From contig NC_088306.1 in NCBI RefSeq assembly GCF_032854445.1, positions 23,285,764 to 23,349,763 of the forward strand: 64,000 nt of DNA, given 5' to 3'. How positions within the stretch are numbered: the first letter of the stretch is position 1; every line of letters starts with the position of its first letter. This DNA comes from Liolophura sinensis (Eukaryota > Mollusca > Polyplacophora > Chitonida > Chitonidae). This document shows positions 48,756 through 60,960 of the stretch, piece after piece. Position numbers and translations under genes: made by a program. Below the pieces are notes generated by a model. That model did not search any database. It saw only the letters and a list, made by a program, of their open reading frames with translations, and was not told the origin of the DNA.

Positions 48756-49784
48756 AAAAACATCATAACACGATCCTCTTGGGGAATTTCACTTGAATCC
48801 TATCTTCACACATTTGTTTCCCGAAGGGATGAAAGTATCCACCTCAGGTCATCCATTTATGGCTCGTTTCTTCGTCCGTTTGCTGTTACGATGTAGCACT
48901 GTATCGCCTCAAAGATTTTGACCTGCACAACGCATGACCCGAAAAATAAATCAACAGGTAGACACTTTGTCAAGTCGGCTTGGTACGAATGAACCGGCAT
49001 CTAATTACCAGGTCTGACCTACCCCGACAAAAAGGTTCCAAATTTCCTCAACTTTCTGGAGCCCGTGTGACCAGTGTATATGAAACCGCCCCATGTGTCA
49101 TCACTCTGTATATATGTATGCTTTTACCCACGGATTCAGCGAAAATATTTCTCACAGGTAGCGGTATGCGATGTGTGACAATTGTACCACGCGTTCGTCC
49201 GTTTCTTTTATCAATACCCCTTCACTATACAGACGCTCAGGGAATATAGCTGAAAAATTTATGGCCCCATAGCAATAAATTTTTTTTAATTATGCGTAAC
49301 TGCAGAGGTAGATAATGACTTCTATAACACTTAGATTTAATATCAGATAAATATAGCCGTACGAGACACATTGCCTCAAGGGCATCAAATCTGCGCTGGA
49401 AGTCTGATGTATTTCTGCACTACAACCCCTCCCCCACTTGCCACCCCACCCCAATACTCCCATTGTTTTATATGCCGGTATACCGTTCATTGTTAAGGAC
49501 CAAAGTAACCGCGAATATTCGCGCTGATATTGATCAGACATTATTGTGAGTAATTGTTCATACTTAAAACTAAACCTCGTGACCTCTTAAAAAAGATGAA
49601 AACATACTGGAGATGATGAAAATCAATCAGCTGTGCAGGTGGAATATTAATTATATTGTATTTTAATAATTTAATTACTGCACGCAGGTGCAAATTAAAA
49701 AAAACAATGGCCATGACCTAGTACAGGTAACATACAGGTATATATTATTTAGCTGTGTAGGTGTTTCAACCGATCAGGTAATAA

Positions 49785-50215
49785 CTTTAAGTACATGTAG
49801 GTTCATATCGTACAGGTATATATTGTATAATAGGTTCATATCGTACAGGTAAATATTGTATATATACATGTACGGTTACATCGTACAGGTATATACTGTA
49901 TATATAGGTTTACATCTTACAGGTATATATTGTATATAGAGGTTCACATCGTACAGGTATATATTGTATAAATACATGTACGGTCACATCATGGAAGTAT
50001 ATACTGTATATATAGGTTTACACAGTACAGGTATACCTTGTATATATAGGTTTACATAGTGCAGGTATACATTGTATACAGGTATATACACAAGTTCACA
50101 TCGTACAGGTGCACATTGGACGTATAGGTATCGCCTCATACGCGTATGTACATTCAGGTGTCGCGACATACATTGAATGTATAGATGTTACATCGTACAG
50201 GTATGTATTATACAG
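49785..50215. repeat. Degenerate minisatellite, about 34-40-bp unit
   Basis: Units share ATCGTACAGGTATATATTGT and TATATAGGTTCACATC, about 11 copies. Confidence 0.82.
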
Positions 50216-51159
50216 TATTCTTTTATGGCCAAAATAAAATTAATCTGATTCAAGTAATTAAATAAATTTCAAGTAATTAAATAAATTTTAAAAAGTAATA
50301 ATTAAATTAACAAAATAATTTTTCATTACAAAGACATAAAAACAACCCCAAAGATGCTCGTTGCATCGGAATATGTATAAGTCTTCACACTGAGAAGTGT
50401 ACCCGAAGAGCTCACCTGCACGCTCTGGTGAAGTTCGATTCATTCAAGCATCACCGATACATGACAGTACGTCACGGCTCACTGCTGTGTACGATTGTCA
50501 ACATACACAGATCCCATTAAGAATAAATAATACTCATTATTTCCCGTGGATTTTTTTTTTCTTTCATCACCTTGCATTTTTGTTTACAGCAAAGGAAATG
50601 ACGAACTACTGATTTTGGTCTAAATGTGACAAGGTGTGTTAATTCGCCGCAAGCGGCATATATGTCTGTGGTTAGACCTTACTCTTTGTATTGGCTGGGT
50701 TACTGGATGCCCCCAATTTCTTAAACTTGTGGAAAATGAATCAGAGAGCAAATTTCCTTTTTTTAGTCGTGTAAAAAAAAAATAAGATCTGTGGGTATTA
50801 TCACCCTGGGATAGGTGTGGAGATTTAAAATAAACTGATGCAAAATTTAAATTTGAATATTAGTTTCAAGCTGTTTTAGTTGGTTTTAGTCTGCATTTAA
50901 TGGTGTTAATACCTATACTTATTGCACTGACCGGATGGATGATTGCGTTCAGACTTGACTGATGAGTCTGAATGAATGAGTGGGGGGGGGGGGAGTATTG
51001 TCGTTTATGTTAAGGAATGTCGATCACAGTGATAGAGTTGGTTTAGTTATGGAAAAAATGACTGTTGTAGACAAACTCTCAGCATCTAAGCGGATTGAGG
51101 GTTGGAATAACTGACTCACAGATGGGTTGAATGACCAAGTGCCTAACGACTTGACAAAC

Positions 51160-51470
51160 TTATATCACGATCGTTTAACTGTCAACTCACCTGACATTAT
51201 GTTGAACAACCGAAAAAAACGGACTCACCAATTGACTGGCGGTCTGACTGGCATTGCCTGGTGGTTGATTAAAAACACTGGTTGAGTGCTGGCATGATCT
51301 GGCTGACTGACTGACTTACTAAAGATTTGACCAACTTACGATCTTGACTAAAAGCCATCGACTTATTGACGGAATGACTAAATTACTAGCTGACAGACAG
51401 TCAAACTGCGTGACTGACAGACTGACTGGCGGACAGACAGACAGGTTAACTACATGACAGGTTCACTGAT
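51160..51470. repeat. TGAC-rich degenerate simple repeat
   Basis: Many TGACTGAC-like words with irregular spacing. Confidence 0.5.
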
Positions 51471-52949
51471 TAGATGGTCCGTTTTAAATTACATGCATGG
51501 TTACGGTTCATAATTAAAACGCCAGTGAGTTATTAACGTATACCTATTTTACAGATCCGTTGTATGCTCTGGTAAAGGCCTACAGTGTGTTTAATCGTCC
51601 TGAATATCGCAAAAATCCTACAAGTTGCATGCGACCAGTACAAGCATGACACGAACGAAAGATCGTGTACACACAATTATGTCGTACATATGATGTATAT
51701 ATATTCACAGGTGGACGTTGGAGAAATAAAAAGCATGTGAGGCTCTGTTAGGTCACTGTACACTGAGTTTTACAAAAATATGTCATTATTATTCATTCCA
51801 GGTGCATCACTACCGTCCTTTCGTGCCTGAAAAATCCCATTATCGCTTAAATCCAAATGCTTTTTATACAGTGAATTGGATATAAGAATGATTAGAAATC
51901 CGTGATACTATCTGCGTGTAAAAGCTAATCAATAAATGCTTCGGATTGTGGTGAGATCAGTGTTAAAAATCCAAGCACAATTCTGTAAATTTCCAAATCA
52001 GAAGTACAATGCTTGGTCGAATCACCCATAAAAGTTGTATGGCCATAAAAGGGATGGTTGCTTAGTAACAACTCGCAAAAAATAAGCCAATTTTTCATTT
52101 AAACGAGGCACTGTGTTTTTGATTTACATTATGAAGGTCAACGTTAACTAGGAAAATATCTTTACTGAAACTTTCATTTTGGTTAACGTTTGTCTTCATA
52201 TGTAAAAAATAAACTTTATAATGTGATCAGTTTTGACATATTTTGGCAACTTTAAAATCCATATTTCTGCCACGCTCTGTCAGGCATCCTTCATAGTTCA
52301 GTGAACTAACGAAGTAAGTATGGAGAAGAGGTTTCAACTCGTGAGAGAGAGTTCGAATCTTTGGGGATTTTTGGTTTGGTTTTGTTGGCAACGCTTTCAT
52401 GAATGTTATCACAAATTACAGTGGATACTTATTAAGTCATGGCATTACGTAACGTGTGGCAGCTATAGCGAAATCGTGCGTGAATCCTGGCTGTGAACAC
52501 ATGACGTTCTCTAGTTATCATTAACTTTAACATGTTACGAGTAGCGGAAATGTAAGCCTGAATATTTGTTACATATGTAATTTATTGACTGGTGCGTAAC
52601 TGCGCGCTCAAGAATTTTTCAAAAGGTTACATTTGTGTTGCAGTGATTTTTTCCAGTCTACAGTGTCTAATGCCAAAAAAGATATTTCAGTGTGACCGGA
52701 GCATGCCACCATTTTTCGATTTTATGACCTATAAATTGCTTACATGCATGTTTGCTATATAATAGGTAAAGAAAAGTAAAACATGGCTGAAAGAAAGAAA
52801 TAGCCTTACGAGTGTGTCAGAAGCTGTCAGTCACAGCTATAGTCAGTTTCCCTTCTTAGGGTGCAGAGTCTCTTGAACGAGGGGCCGATTCCCCGCCTTA
52901 CCATACCAGGTCCATTCCACACAAGTGTGAGAGTTTTCACACTACGGTA

Positions 52950-53175
52950 TGTTGTGTGAATGTTTTCATATATCTTGGTATCTCCTGTGTGAATATTTTC
53001 ATAAATCCGGTATCTTGTATGAACGTTTTCACATATATCTCGGCATCTTGTGTGAGTTTTTCATATATCTCGGTATTTTTTCTGGATGTTCTTATACATC
53101 TCGGCATCTTGTGTGAATGTTTTCATGTGTATCTGGGTATCTTGTCTGAAGGTTTCCACAAATCTCGGCATCTAA
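52950..53175. repeat. Minisatellite, about 32-38-bp unit, 6 copies
   Basis: Units share ATCTCGGCATCTTGTGTGAA and GTTTTCATA. Confidence 0.82.
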
Positions 53176-53756
53176 AAGTGTGAATAGTTTCATCTATTTA
53201 GGCGAATGTTAGTCTGTGCATTTAAAGGTTTGACGTGGGGAAATGTCAGGGGAAACGACCTTAACTGCTGAAAAGGAGAAAAAATGGTGGGAAAGGGAAT
53301 GGGGCTGGTGAAGTGACTGATAAAATAAAAAGCTGATAAAAGAACTGGCATACTAAGGAAGCAACTGTATGGGTACGATTTCACTCAGCCAGTTCTGACT
53401 TCAGTCAAAATTTGAAATTTTATTTTAAAGCTTTACAATAAAATTGGGAACACCAGTAACAAGTTATATTTTTAAAAAATTGAACTTGCCTGGGTTGTAT
53501 AAACTATTTACGCTACATATTGAAGCTTTAAATTTTGCATGTAAAATTCATGTATTTAGATGAGTAATAGGGAAATATCAACGCTATAACGTCGTTGCCT
53601 AATTGTGCATAAAACATGAAAGAGAAAAATAAATTTCAATAACCGATTACATGTCATGTGAAGACATTTAATTATGTCAATAACTTGCTAATAATATTAA
53701 TAAATTGCTACAATGTAGGCCTATGTCATACTTCTGTGCTTTTGTGAAAACAATGG

Positions 53757-53757
<1 letters not shown>

Positions 53758-53804
<47 letters not shown>
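53758..53804. repeat. AT dinucleotide microsatellite
   Basis: About 23 TA units, 95 bp left of an open frame at 53899. Confidence 0.95.
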
Positions 53805-53806
<2 letters not shown>

Positions 53807-53898
53807 GGTTAATGTAGCGCACGCGATAAACCGCTGACTGATCATGCTGTCCATAACAACTTAATAACAAAATTCCGCGTAATCTTTAATATCTATAC

Positions 53899-54240
53899 AT
53901 GTTTTTGGAAAATAATTTTAATTCACACAATCATGTTGGTAAAAAAATAATGAACGCCACACTCGGTGATAACAGAGAATTAATAGCGACAAAGAGGGAG
54001 AAGGAGGTGCATTCCTGCGACTGTCAAAATCTGCACGGGAAAATTAATGATGGCGGCTATGTAATGGAATTTTCCAGAATACGCTTTAAAAGTAGCGCTT
54101 GGTTGAAAGAATGTAAAAAAGCTTGTTTTATGAACGACAGTGGTATCAGTAGAGCGGATTTAGTACACGGTAAACGATGGCAGCCTTCCAGAATTGCACA
54201 AACGAAGAACTACTGGCCCAAAGACATTGAGTTATATTGA
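53899..54240 (+). other. Open frame of 113 codons, coding status unknown
   Basis: The translation has a mixed, protein-like composition (for example WLKECKKACFMNDSG and GKRWQPSRIAQTKNYW) and ends in TGA at 54238-54240. I recognise no family, motif or splice context. It lies inside intron 1 on the opposite strand, between an AT microsatellite and the foldback element, so it may be a decayed mobile-element fragment or chance. Confidence 0.2.
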
Positions 54241-54420
54241 CACAAGAGTGCATTTATATGCAATTTAGAAAACATCTGTGTTTAGAGACATCAGACTAAG
54301 TAGTCTTTCACAGTCAGTAGTGTAGCGCATACATACTTATATGTCTGTTTCACCTAAAAAAAAATGATAAAAAATCTACTACCAATGAAGTAGTCTTTAC
54401 AGTGTGGTGCTTACTCTGAA

Positions 54421-54660
54421 AAAAACATCTGTTAATTTTAAAAGAAAGTATCTTGTCTGAGTGATGCTAGAATGTATTCTGTTACTTCAGTAGATTATTC
54501 TGATAAATATAACACACATACTGTATTAATTCAAAATAAAGACTATTAGACTAACAGGATATTATGTTGAAAATGACACAGTATTATGTTATAATAACAG
54601 AATACATTCTAGCATCACTCAGACAACAGAATTTCAGTTAAAATTAATAGATGCATTTTG
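54421..54660. mobile_element. Foldback element with perfect 32-bp arms
   Basis: 54453-54484 and 54595-54626 are exact inverted copies (core GAGTGATGCTAGAATGTATT). Weaker pairing extends outward to about 54421 and 54660. A non-autonomous MITE or foldback element is the likely origin. Confidence 0.78.
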
Positions 54661-55654
54661 AGTGTACATGTTTTTACGTTTATTTCACTTCTTTCCCCGC
54701 TCTCCCTCCCTCTCTTAAAAAATAAATAAACAAACATTTACCTACCAGTATGTAGACAACCAGTGTGCTTGTGTAGGAGAGAATGTGTATGTATACATGT
54801 ACCTTTGGTTAACTGTTCACGCTAGATCAGATATATATGCCAACCGAAATCACAATCTGAAATGAAAACCACTTCCCTACAGAATACGTGTATATACCAA
54901 TACCGTAATTTCTATGAAGATATATCTGTTTGATAACTGCATGGCATGCGCGACAGATGAATGAGTTTTACAAATTGATAGCTTATATGTTACATAACAG
55001 GGTATATATGTACGAGTTCGTTAATATTGAGGAAGTGAAATTATTCTAGACTAAAGTGTGTATTGGTTTTTAAGCTCTGAGGAAAACGAACCTTTCCAGT
55101 TACAATTTACGAGGGCTATGTTAGCAGCTATTTCTAAGCTATATACTTGCTTAAATATAGCTGATGAGAAAAACTGACAAGCAACAATAGGTCTACATGT
55201 ACTTATGTAGGCCTACATGTAGAACAAGGGTCCGAAAACTTGAATGTACTTAAACGGCCCAGGCTGTATATTCTGTGAACTTTCCTCTTGAGAAACTGTC
55301 TGGTACAGCAATCATAGGACTGTACAGATATAGAAAAGGAGTCCTATAATTTGTACTAAAAAGTACTAAGATGGAAGAGATCGTATGGGCGTATACGGTC
55401 GACTTTCCGCTTGAATAGCTGACAGGTAAGGCCGTCAGAGGACTGTGCTGATGTAGAAAAGGGGTTTTAACTTGAATGTGTGTACCGGACCCCTGACGGT
55501 ATTGTAGACTTTTCGCTATTTTAGTTCACCTATTTAATTAAAGCAAACTTACCTACGTGTGGCTAATGCGAGCAAAAACTCTCATGACCTGCTCAAGGCG
55601 TGATCTCAGGACGATTTCACCCTCAGATTGAAATGTTATCAGTAATCAACGTAG

Positions 55655-55745
55655 ACTGACCAGGTAAACTTAATCACAGGTAGACTGACCAGGTAAACTT
55701 AATCACAGGTAGACTGATCAGGTAAACTTAATCAGAGGTAACACA
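55655..55745. repeat. Minisatellite, 29-bp unit, 3 copies
   Basis: The unit has GTAGACTGACCAGGTAAACT and TAATCACAG. Confidence 0.85.
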
Positions 55746-56705
55746 CATGCAGCTATACCCGACTCTGTCTCTTACAGTGTTTTATGTACGCCGACTCGCT
55801 CTGTGGGGCATATGTACTTTCCTGAACATTCAAAATGAACCCGTTTTTTTCTTCAAATCGTATCAAACTTCCGAAATGTCAGAGGGCGTTAGCTGTAAAA
55901 CCCGCAGGTGAAAATCTGAAATCTGCTCAGGTAAGAAATGTTTGGACAGGTAAGAATCCCCAGCGCTGGTAACAGCGTGACTGCAACACCTTACCTGAGC
56001 TCTAACTTGTCCAGGTGTCCGAGTCAGTTTTATACTATATACACACAAGTACATAGGCCTACCTGTCTGGTTTGTAACTGTACAGGCATATATACTTGCG
56101 ATCGTATATCCTACGAATTTGACTAGACAATTATACCTGTGAATTGTTTGGAGGTACGTCAATGAAGAATGAGTCACCATTGGGGATGGAGTTAGTGGGG
56201 AGGGGGGTATGGGGTGTAGGTATGGGGAACTGTGTTAGCCCCCTAGAATGGGGAGGTGAGCAATTAATGGAAGATCAGACGAGATGGGATAGGGGATCGG
56301 TATTTTTTTATCTTACACGTATGAGTGAATGGACGGTATGCCCTGTAGAAAAAAGTGAAGGACATGTACTCTCGGTTTAAACAAAATAGTTATAAAAATA
56401 AATACCTTCGGTTTTTTGTGTACGACATGTAGGTACAATCGGTTGGTATTCTCCATGCCGCTTCATCACATCTGACTGTACACCTCTTGTACACAAAATG
56501 TGATAAGCTATACTACACACGTTGATGTATGTTTTCAAAGCAAAGCTGCATGTGTACATGTGGACAGGTCCTTGACCACAAAACGCGGTGAAGATGACTT
56601 ATTTACTTCACTGTGGTGCTTAATTAAGCACAATGTGGCCCTTTTTTCACAAAGCCATTTTGGACTAAAGGCCCAAAACGTATTTACAGTACCTATTTAA
56701 ACAAA

Positions 56706-56759
56706 CACGCGGTTTCCTGCCACCATAATGCTGGCCGCCGTCGTATAAGTGAAATATTC
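56706..56759 (+). mobile_element. Family-A SINE, left piece of an interrupted copy
   Basis: It ends at GTGAAATATTCTTA and resumes at 56934 after an inserted SINE. Confidence 0.75.
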
Positions 56760-56933
56760 TTATTTATTTATTTATTTATTTATTTGATTGGTGTTTTACA
56801 ACTTACTCAAGAATGTTTCACTTATACGACGGCGGTCAACATTATGTTGGGAGGAAAGGGGTAGAGCCCGGGGGAAACCCACAACCATCCGCAGGTTGCT
56901 TGCAGACCTTCCCACGTACGGACGGAGAGGAAG
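56760..56933 (-). mobile_element. Family-A SINE inserted into another SINE
   Basis: It is oriented opposite to its host, with the TAAA tail at its left end, and is 5'-truncated at CGGACGGAGAGGAAG. Flanking GAAATATTC on both sides looks like a target-site duplication. Confidence 0.78.
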
Positions 56934-56985
56934 GAAATATTCGTAAGGACGGCGTAAAACACCAAACAAATAAATAAATAAATAT
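56934..56985 (+). mobile_element. Family-A SINE, right piece of the interrupted copy
   Basis: GAAATATTCGTAAGGACGGC and AAACACCAAACAAATAAATA complete the host copy. Confidence 0.75.
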
Positions 56986-57371
56986 TTTTTAAAAAACTTG
57001 TGAATTAAAGTAAGCATAATATTAGACACGTACTAACCTTTCAGGCGAAGTAATGGTTAAATGTTGTAGCAACTTGAAATACAAGTACTTATAAATCAAG
57101 TGTACACACGCGCTGACATCATCTGGGCAGTTTGTAGGAACAAATGGCAACTAAAGCGGATCTGGTACAGACCCCAGATTTTATATGACCAGGATGTGTA
57201 ATGCTGACAAATTCAAGATCAGGCGATTATACAAAGTGTATTTATCGGTACATCTGTTTCGCAGAACTGTTGATGACTGTCATCCATTTTGAAGTAAATT
57301 CTGCTATAACTTAGTGTATGGTACAACAATTATGTAACGGTTTGCCTAAGGACATGTATGACGTTCTATAC

Positions 57372-57628
57372 GCCGTGTTTTACGCCGTACTCAAGAGTAT
57401 TTAACCAACAGTTAGTTATAGTACGGTGGTCCGCATTATGGTGGGAGGAAACTGGGAAGAGTTCGGGGGGAAACCCACGACCATCCGCAGGTTGCTGCTA
57501 GACCTTCCCACGGCGGGAGATGAAGCCAGCATGAGCTGGACTTGAACTCACAACGACCACATTGGTGAGGGTCTCCTGGATCAGTGCTCCGCGATGGCGC
57601 GCTAACCATCTAGACCACGGAGGCTCCA
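57372..57628 (-). mobile_element. Family-A SINE with complete tRNA head
   Basis: The head on the minus strand shows CGTGGTCTAGATGGTTAGCG and GAGTTCAAGTCC. The TAAA tail is missing at the left end. Confidence 0.8.
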
Positions 57629-57854
57629 CCATTTTCCGTGATAATGAAGTACTTTTTTTGCTACAACTTCGTGTATAAAGTACTACATATCTGCCCACAG
57701 AGAAGGTCATATATATAGCCACTGTGAATGTGCACATTTCCCGGGCATCCACAGGTTAACCGCAGAATATGAACACAATATTATCACAAGCCTAAGAACA
57801 TATCCTCCCAAAGCGGAACTAGTATACATCATTTCAATGCAGGATGTCACTAGT

Positions 57855-58080
57855 ATTACTCAGTATACCGGTAGTCTAACACGCCGCAATTGTTTCAGAC
57901 AACCAGCCCTGCACCACTGAAGTCGCGAGTTCGAATCCACCAGTCACTGGTTTTGTTGCGGCTTCAGGTCAGGAGACCTGCTTAAGTCCACCTGATTGTG
58001 GGCGATGGTTTCCGCAAGGCTACGCGTGGTTTCGTCCACACTTTTTGGATCAGCGTAATACAAGTCCATCGCATAAATAG
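57855..58080 (+). mobile_element. Family-C SINE, near complete
   Basis: Head with GAGTTCGAATCC, then TTGTTGCGGCTTCAGGTCAG and GGCGATGGTTTCCGCAAGGC. Confidence 0.65.
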
Positions 58081-59295
58081 CAAGGGGCCTCGTTAATCAA
58101 ACAATTTTACCTCTACTAACCAAGAATAGCTCATATTATTGCCTTTCAGAAAATATCAAACTAGTATATCTGCACTAAATAAGTTGTAAATAAGATTTTA
58201 GATTTAATTTTAAAAAAATATCAGTTGAACCGTTCTACATATAGTGGGACCTTTATTACTGATTTTGATAGGTAAGACTTGCATAGACGAGGCTAATATT
58301 TCGTGAAAGGTAAATTTTTGGGCTATTTTAAAATAATACCAAAAATGCGATTGTATTTGCGCTGATCGATATTTTCTCAAAATCTTGGTTTTCACATCTT
58401 TAAGTTATTTGTTTGATTCTTGTTTGACACCATACGCAAGGATTTTTCAGTAAAATGGGTGGAGGAAATTAGAGTGCTTGAGGTAAAACACCGACATTTT
58501 GGCATCTTACTGACGAACTTTCCCACGTGTGACGTACAGGTATATGCACATCATTTGTCAGGAAACAAGTGATGCATGCAACAGACGTCAGACCGTGTAA
58601 AAGTAATAACAATCGCATATCGTCATGTGACCTACGGCATAATGATCGACAGTAATAGGGGAGACATCTAAAGATTTCCTGTCCGTGGCATTTGATAAGT
58701 AGTTGACCTGGGATGCCTGATCCTTGGTGTAGGACCCATTTGTTTATCTTTAATAAGTGCTCTAAGAAATGCTCATCACGTGACATTGGGTAACCCTGCG
58801 TGTACAAGGTCACCCTGAGGTAACGTTCTTCACCAACGGAATGAAGATGAACACTGTGTCAGTTGTAATAACATAAAATATAAACACCCATAGCAGCACA
58901 GAAGCTGAATTATGGCTTTCTTAAGCAAATGACGTGTTGCACTAATGTGAAAAACGCTTCAAGGATGGACATATTTGTGTGTTAATCAAGTGCATTAGGC
59001 GATCACTTATTTTGCCTGTAGCGGTTGAGCTGCAGCTTGAAAGCCAATTCTACGCTCTGGTAATTTTATGTTATGAAGATCACAATTACTCTGTGAAAGC
59101 AGAGATGAAGATATTAAATAGTTACACACAATCTGACGTAGCGTGATAGGGGGTTTAAGCGATGTTTACGTCACAGTCAGTCGGCACCAGGCTCGAATCC
59201 AGCTACCGCCGTCGTGTAAAGAAAAATGCAAAAATTGTTGTGCACGTCGTTAAATGTATGGGTGTATAGGTGGGGTTTTGCATCCTACTTATAAA

Positions 59296-59655
59296 AATTC
59301 AGTCATATGCATGACGACAAGAAGCCATTAGGTGTGTGCATATGTTGTGTCTTCTTGTGGCAGGGCGAGTCCATGTCGCCAAAGTGCTGCCGCTACAAAA
59401 TTATCATGACGGAGACACCAGATTTCACACGTAGCCCAGTCACATTATACCGATCCTGGATCAACCAGTATTGTTTCCTTGCTCTGACCTCTCAGTGCTT
59501 AGCACCAAGCGAGGCAGCAGCAAGTATCATTTTCAATGTTTTTAGCATGACCTCACCTGGTTTTGATCCCAGGCCTCCCGACTTCGAGGCGGACACTCTA
59601 ACCATTACAGGCCATCGGAACGGTCTATGACGTTAAACACCAATGGAATAAATAT
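59296..59655 (-). mobile_element. Family-B SINE, near complete, in intron 1
   Basis: On the minus strand the head reads GGTTAGAGTGTCCGCCTCGA and ends near ATTCAGTCATATGC in the plus reading. A short GACGTTAAACACCAATGGAA tail of a second element abuts its head. Confidence 0.78.
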
Positions 59656-59800
59656 CTAAGTGTAATTGTTAAGGCGTGATCTCAAGACTGGGCTTAGACA
59701 GTTAAAACACTGGAACCCTGCGACTGTCAGACACTAGACCAATGAATCCAGCTCTCGCTCTTTCGGTACAAGCGTACTCCCAGCACTCCTGCTCCCTCCA

Positions 59801-59872
59801 CCCATAACCCTGCCACCGTCATATAAGTGACAAATTCTTAAGTACGGCGTTGAACACCAATAAAATAATCAA
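59801..59872 (+). mobile_element. Family-A SINE, 3' fragment
   Basis: CACCGTCATATAAGTGACAA and AGTACGGCGTTGAACACCAA, 70 bp upstream of the exon 1 donor on the opposite strand. Confidence 0.7.
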
Positions 59873-59939
59873 TCTTATGTGCAGAAACAGCGGGTTAAGG
59901 TGTAATTAACTACAGGTAAATGAACAAAATTTGACTTAC

Positions 59940-60254
59940 CCTAGAAAAGTTCCATGTGCCTTTCCGATCTCTTTCCAGGTCACAAGCTTTGCCGAAAGAA
60001 TTTTTTCTGCTGGTCGATTTCCTTGAGGAAAACATGTCGGCGTCTTCGTCCTGGGTGTTAGAAGACACAGAATCCTCTTCCACGGTAGATCCTGCAGTGG
60101 GGATTTCCCTACTGACTTCCACACCTGCTAAAGACCTGCGCCTTCCCGGGTCCACCGGTTTGTTTTCGGATGAGTTGTCTTCCCTTCCCTCAAGGTTTAT
60201 TCCCTCAAGGCTGCCGTGCAAAGTTTCTGGGGATTGGAAATCATTAGATTCCAT
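59940..60254 (-). CDS. Exon 1 (start codon) of a Pro/Ser-rich gene of unknown family
   Basis: This is the first coding exon: 315 nt, 105 codons, ending in phase 0. The ATG at 60254-60252 sits in a good initiation context (ACAATGG), and an in-frame TGA lies 12 nt upstream (60266-60264), so the start is well defined. The exon ends AGG followed by the donor GTAAGT (59939-59934). The peptide begins MESNDF and is acidic and Ser-rich, with no signal peptide or membrane segment. Two basic Ser sites are visible: RRRSL near residue 40, of the R-R-x-S type favoured by basophilic kinases, and RKNSF near residue 84. The peptide is probably disordered and intracellular. The next exon found with a matching phase is 18 kb away, so small exons could be missed in between. 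No family was recognised. Confidence 0.72.
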
Positions 60255-60960
60255 TGTTAGCAGTCAGTTATTATTTCCCACTATTCGCTTCCAGAATATA
60301 TACACGGTTTACAGGCTGTTGCTTTGTTCACGAATGTACACGTAGGCCGAGAGTGAACTCCACTGAAAAAATTCACTTTTATAAAATTATCGTGTCCGTA
60401 CAAAGTGAATCGTAATTCAGTTCAAACAAGACCCCCTCACACCGTGTGATGCACCCTCTATAACGCCTTACGAAACCTCCTGAGCGGAAAGACGCCTGCC
60501 TTTCGTGGTATAACAGTAGGAAAACAAAGAACACGATCTAGAGAGATGCTGCGCCAGAACAAACGTCGAAATAAATGCAACAGGAACAGAAACTAAGGTC
60601 CAATGAAACACTGTGCGAAAAAAGGGAAAGAAACTGTCCGAAAATGCTGTCTCGCAAGACTTCCTCTCTGTGATTGAAACCTAAGTGCGACTTGTCCGTG
60701 AATCGCGTGAGAACGTTTAATTACGTCGCTAAGCTATTGTAAACTTTCTCACACTACTTTCTTCATATTTCAGTCCCACTTCACCGTACTAAATCCAATG
60801 CTCTGTACACAGATGTTGTCGGAAATGACTATTTGGGCCGCTACTGCATATCCTGGTTGCTAGCTGGCCCGGAAATGCAGGCCAAACACGGGACGTCATT
60901 CAGTCCTGTCGAGACGCGATATTTTATCTCGGATGTCGTATATGACGGGACGTTCCCACA
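60255..60960 (-). promoter_or_regulatory. Probable 5' UTR and promoter region of the gene
   Basis: This is inferred only from its position upstream of the start codon. The sequence has many CpG dinucleotides and no clear TATA box at an obvious place; the start of transcription cannot be fixed. Several short upstream ATGs occur. No splice acceptor was convincing in the 100 nt before the ATG, so a spliced 5' UTR was not modelled. Confidence 0.3.

Larger units (their letters stand above)
41973..59939 (-). other. Intron 1 (about 18 kb)
   Basis: The donor is GTAAGT and the acceptor TTTCTCTTTCCAG. It holds SINEs of families A and B, a foldback repeat with 32-bp perfect arms, several minisatellites (44.1, 45.1, 46.1, 49.8, 52.9 and 55.7 kb) and AT microsatellites. 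The stretches 42.4-43.4, 46.7-49.8 and 50.2-52.9 kb hold no gene I can support apart from a 54-bp duplication at 48.6 kb. Open frames of 60-113 codons there have no recognisable product. Small phase-0 exons may be hidden. Confidence 0.55.

Noticed and set aside
59140-59260. Further family-C SINE copy (GGCTCGAATCCAGCTACCGC)
   Set aside because: Only the B-box neighbourhood matches; too little to call. The same holds for 43345-43410 and the reverse match near 18800.
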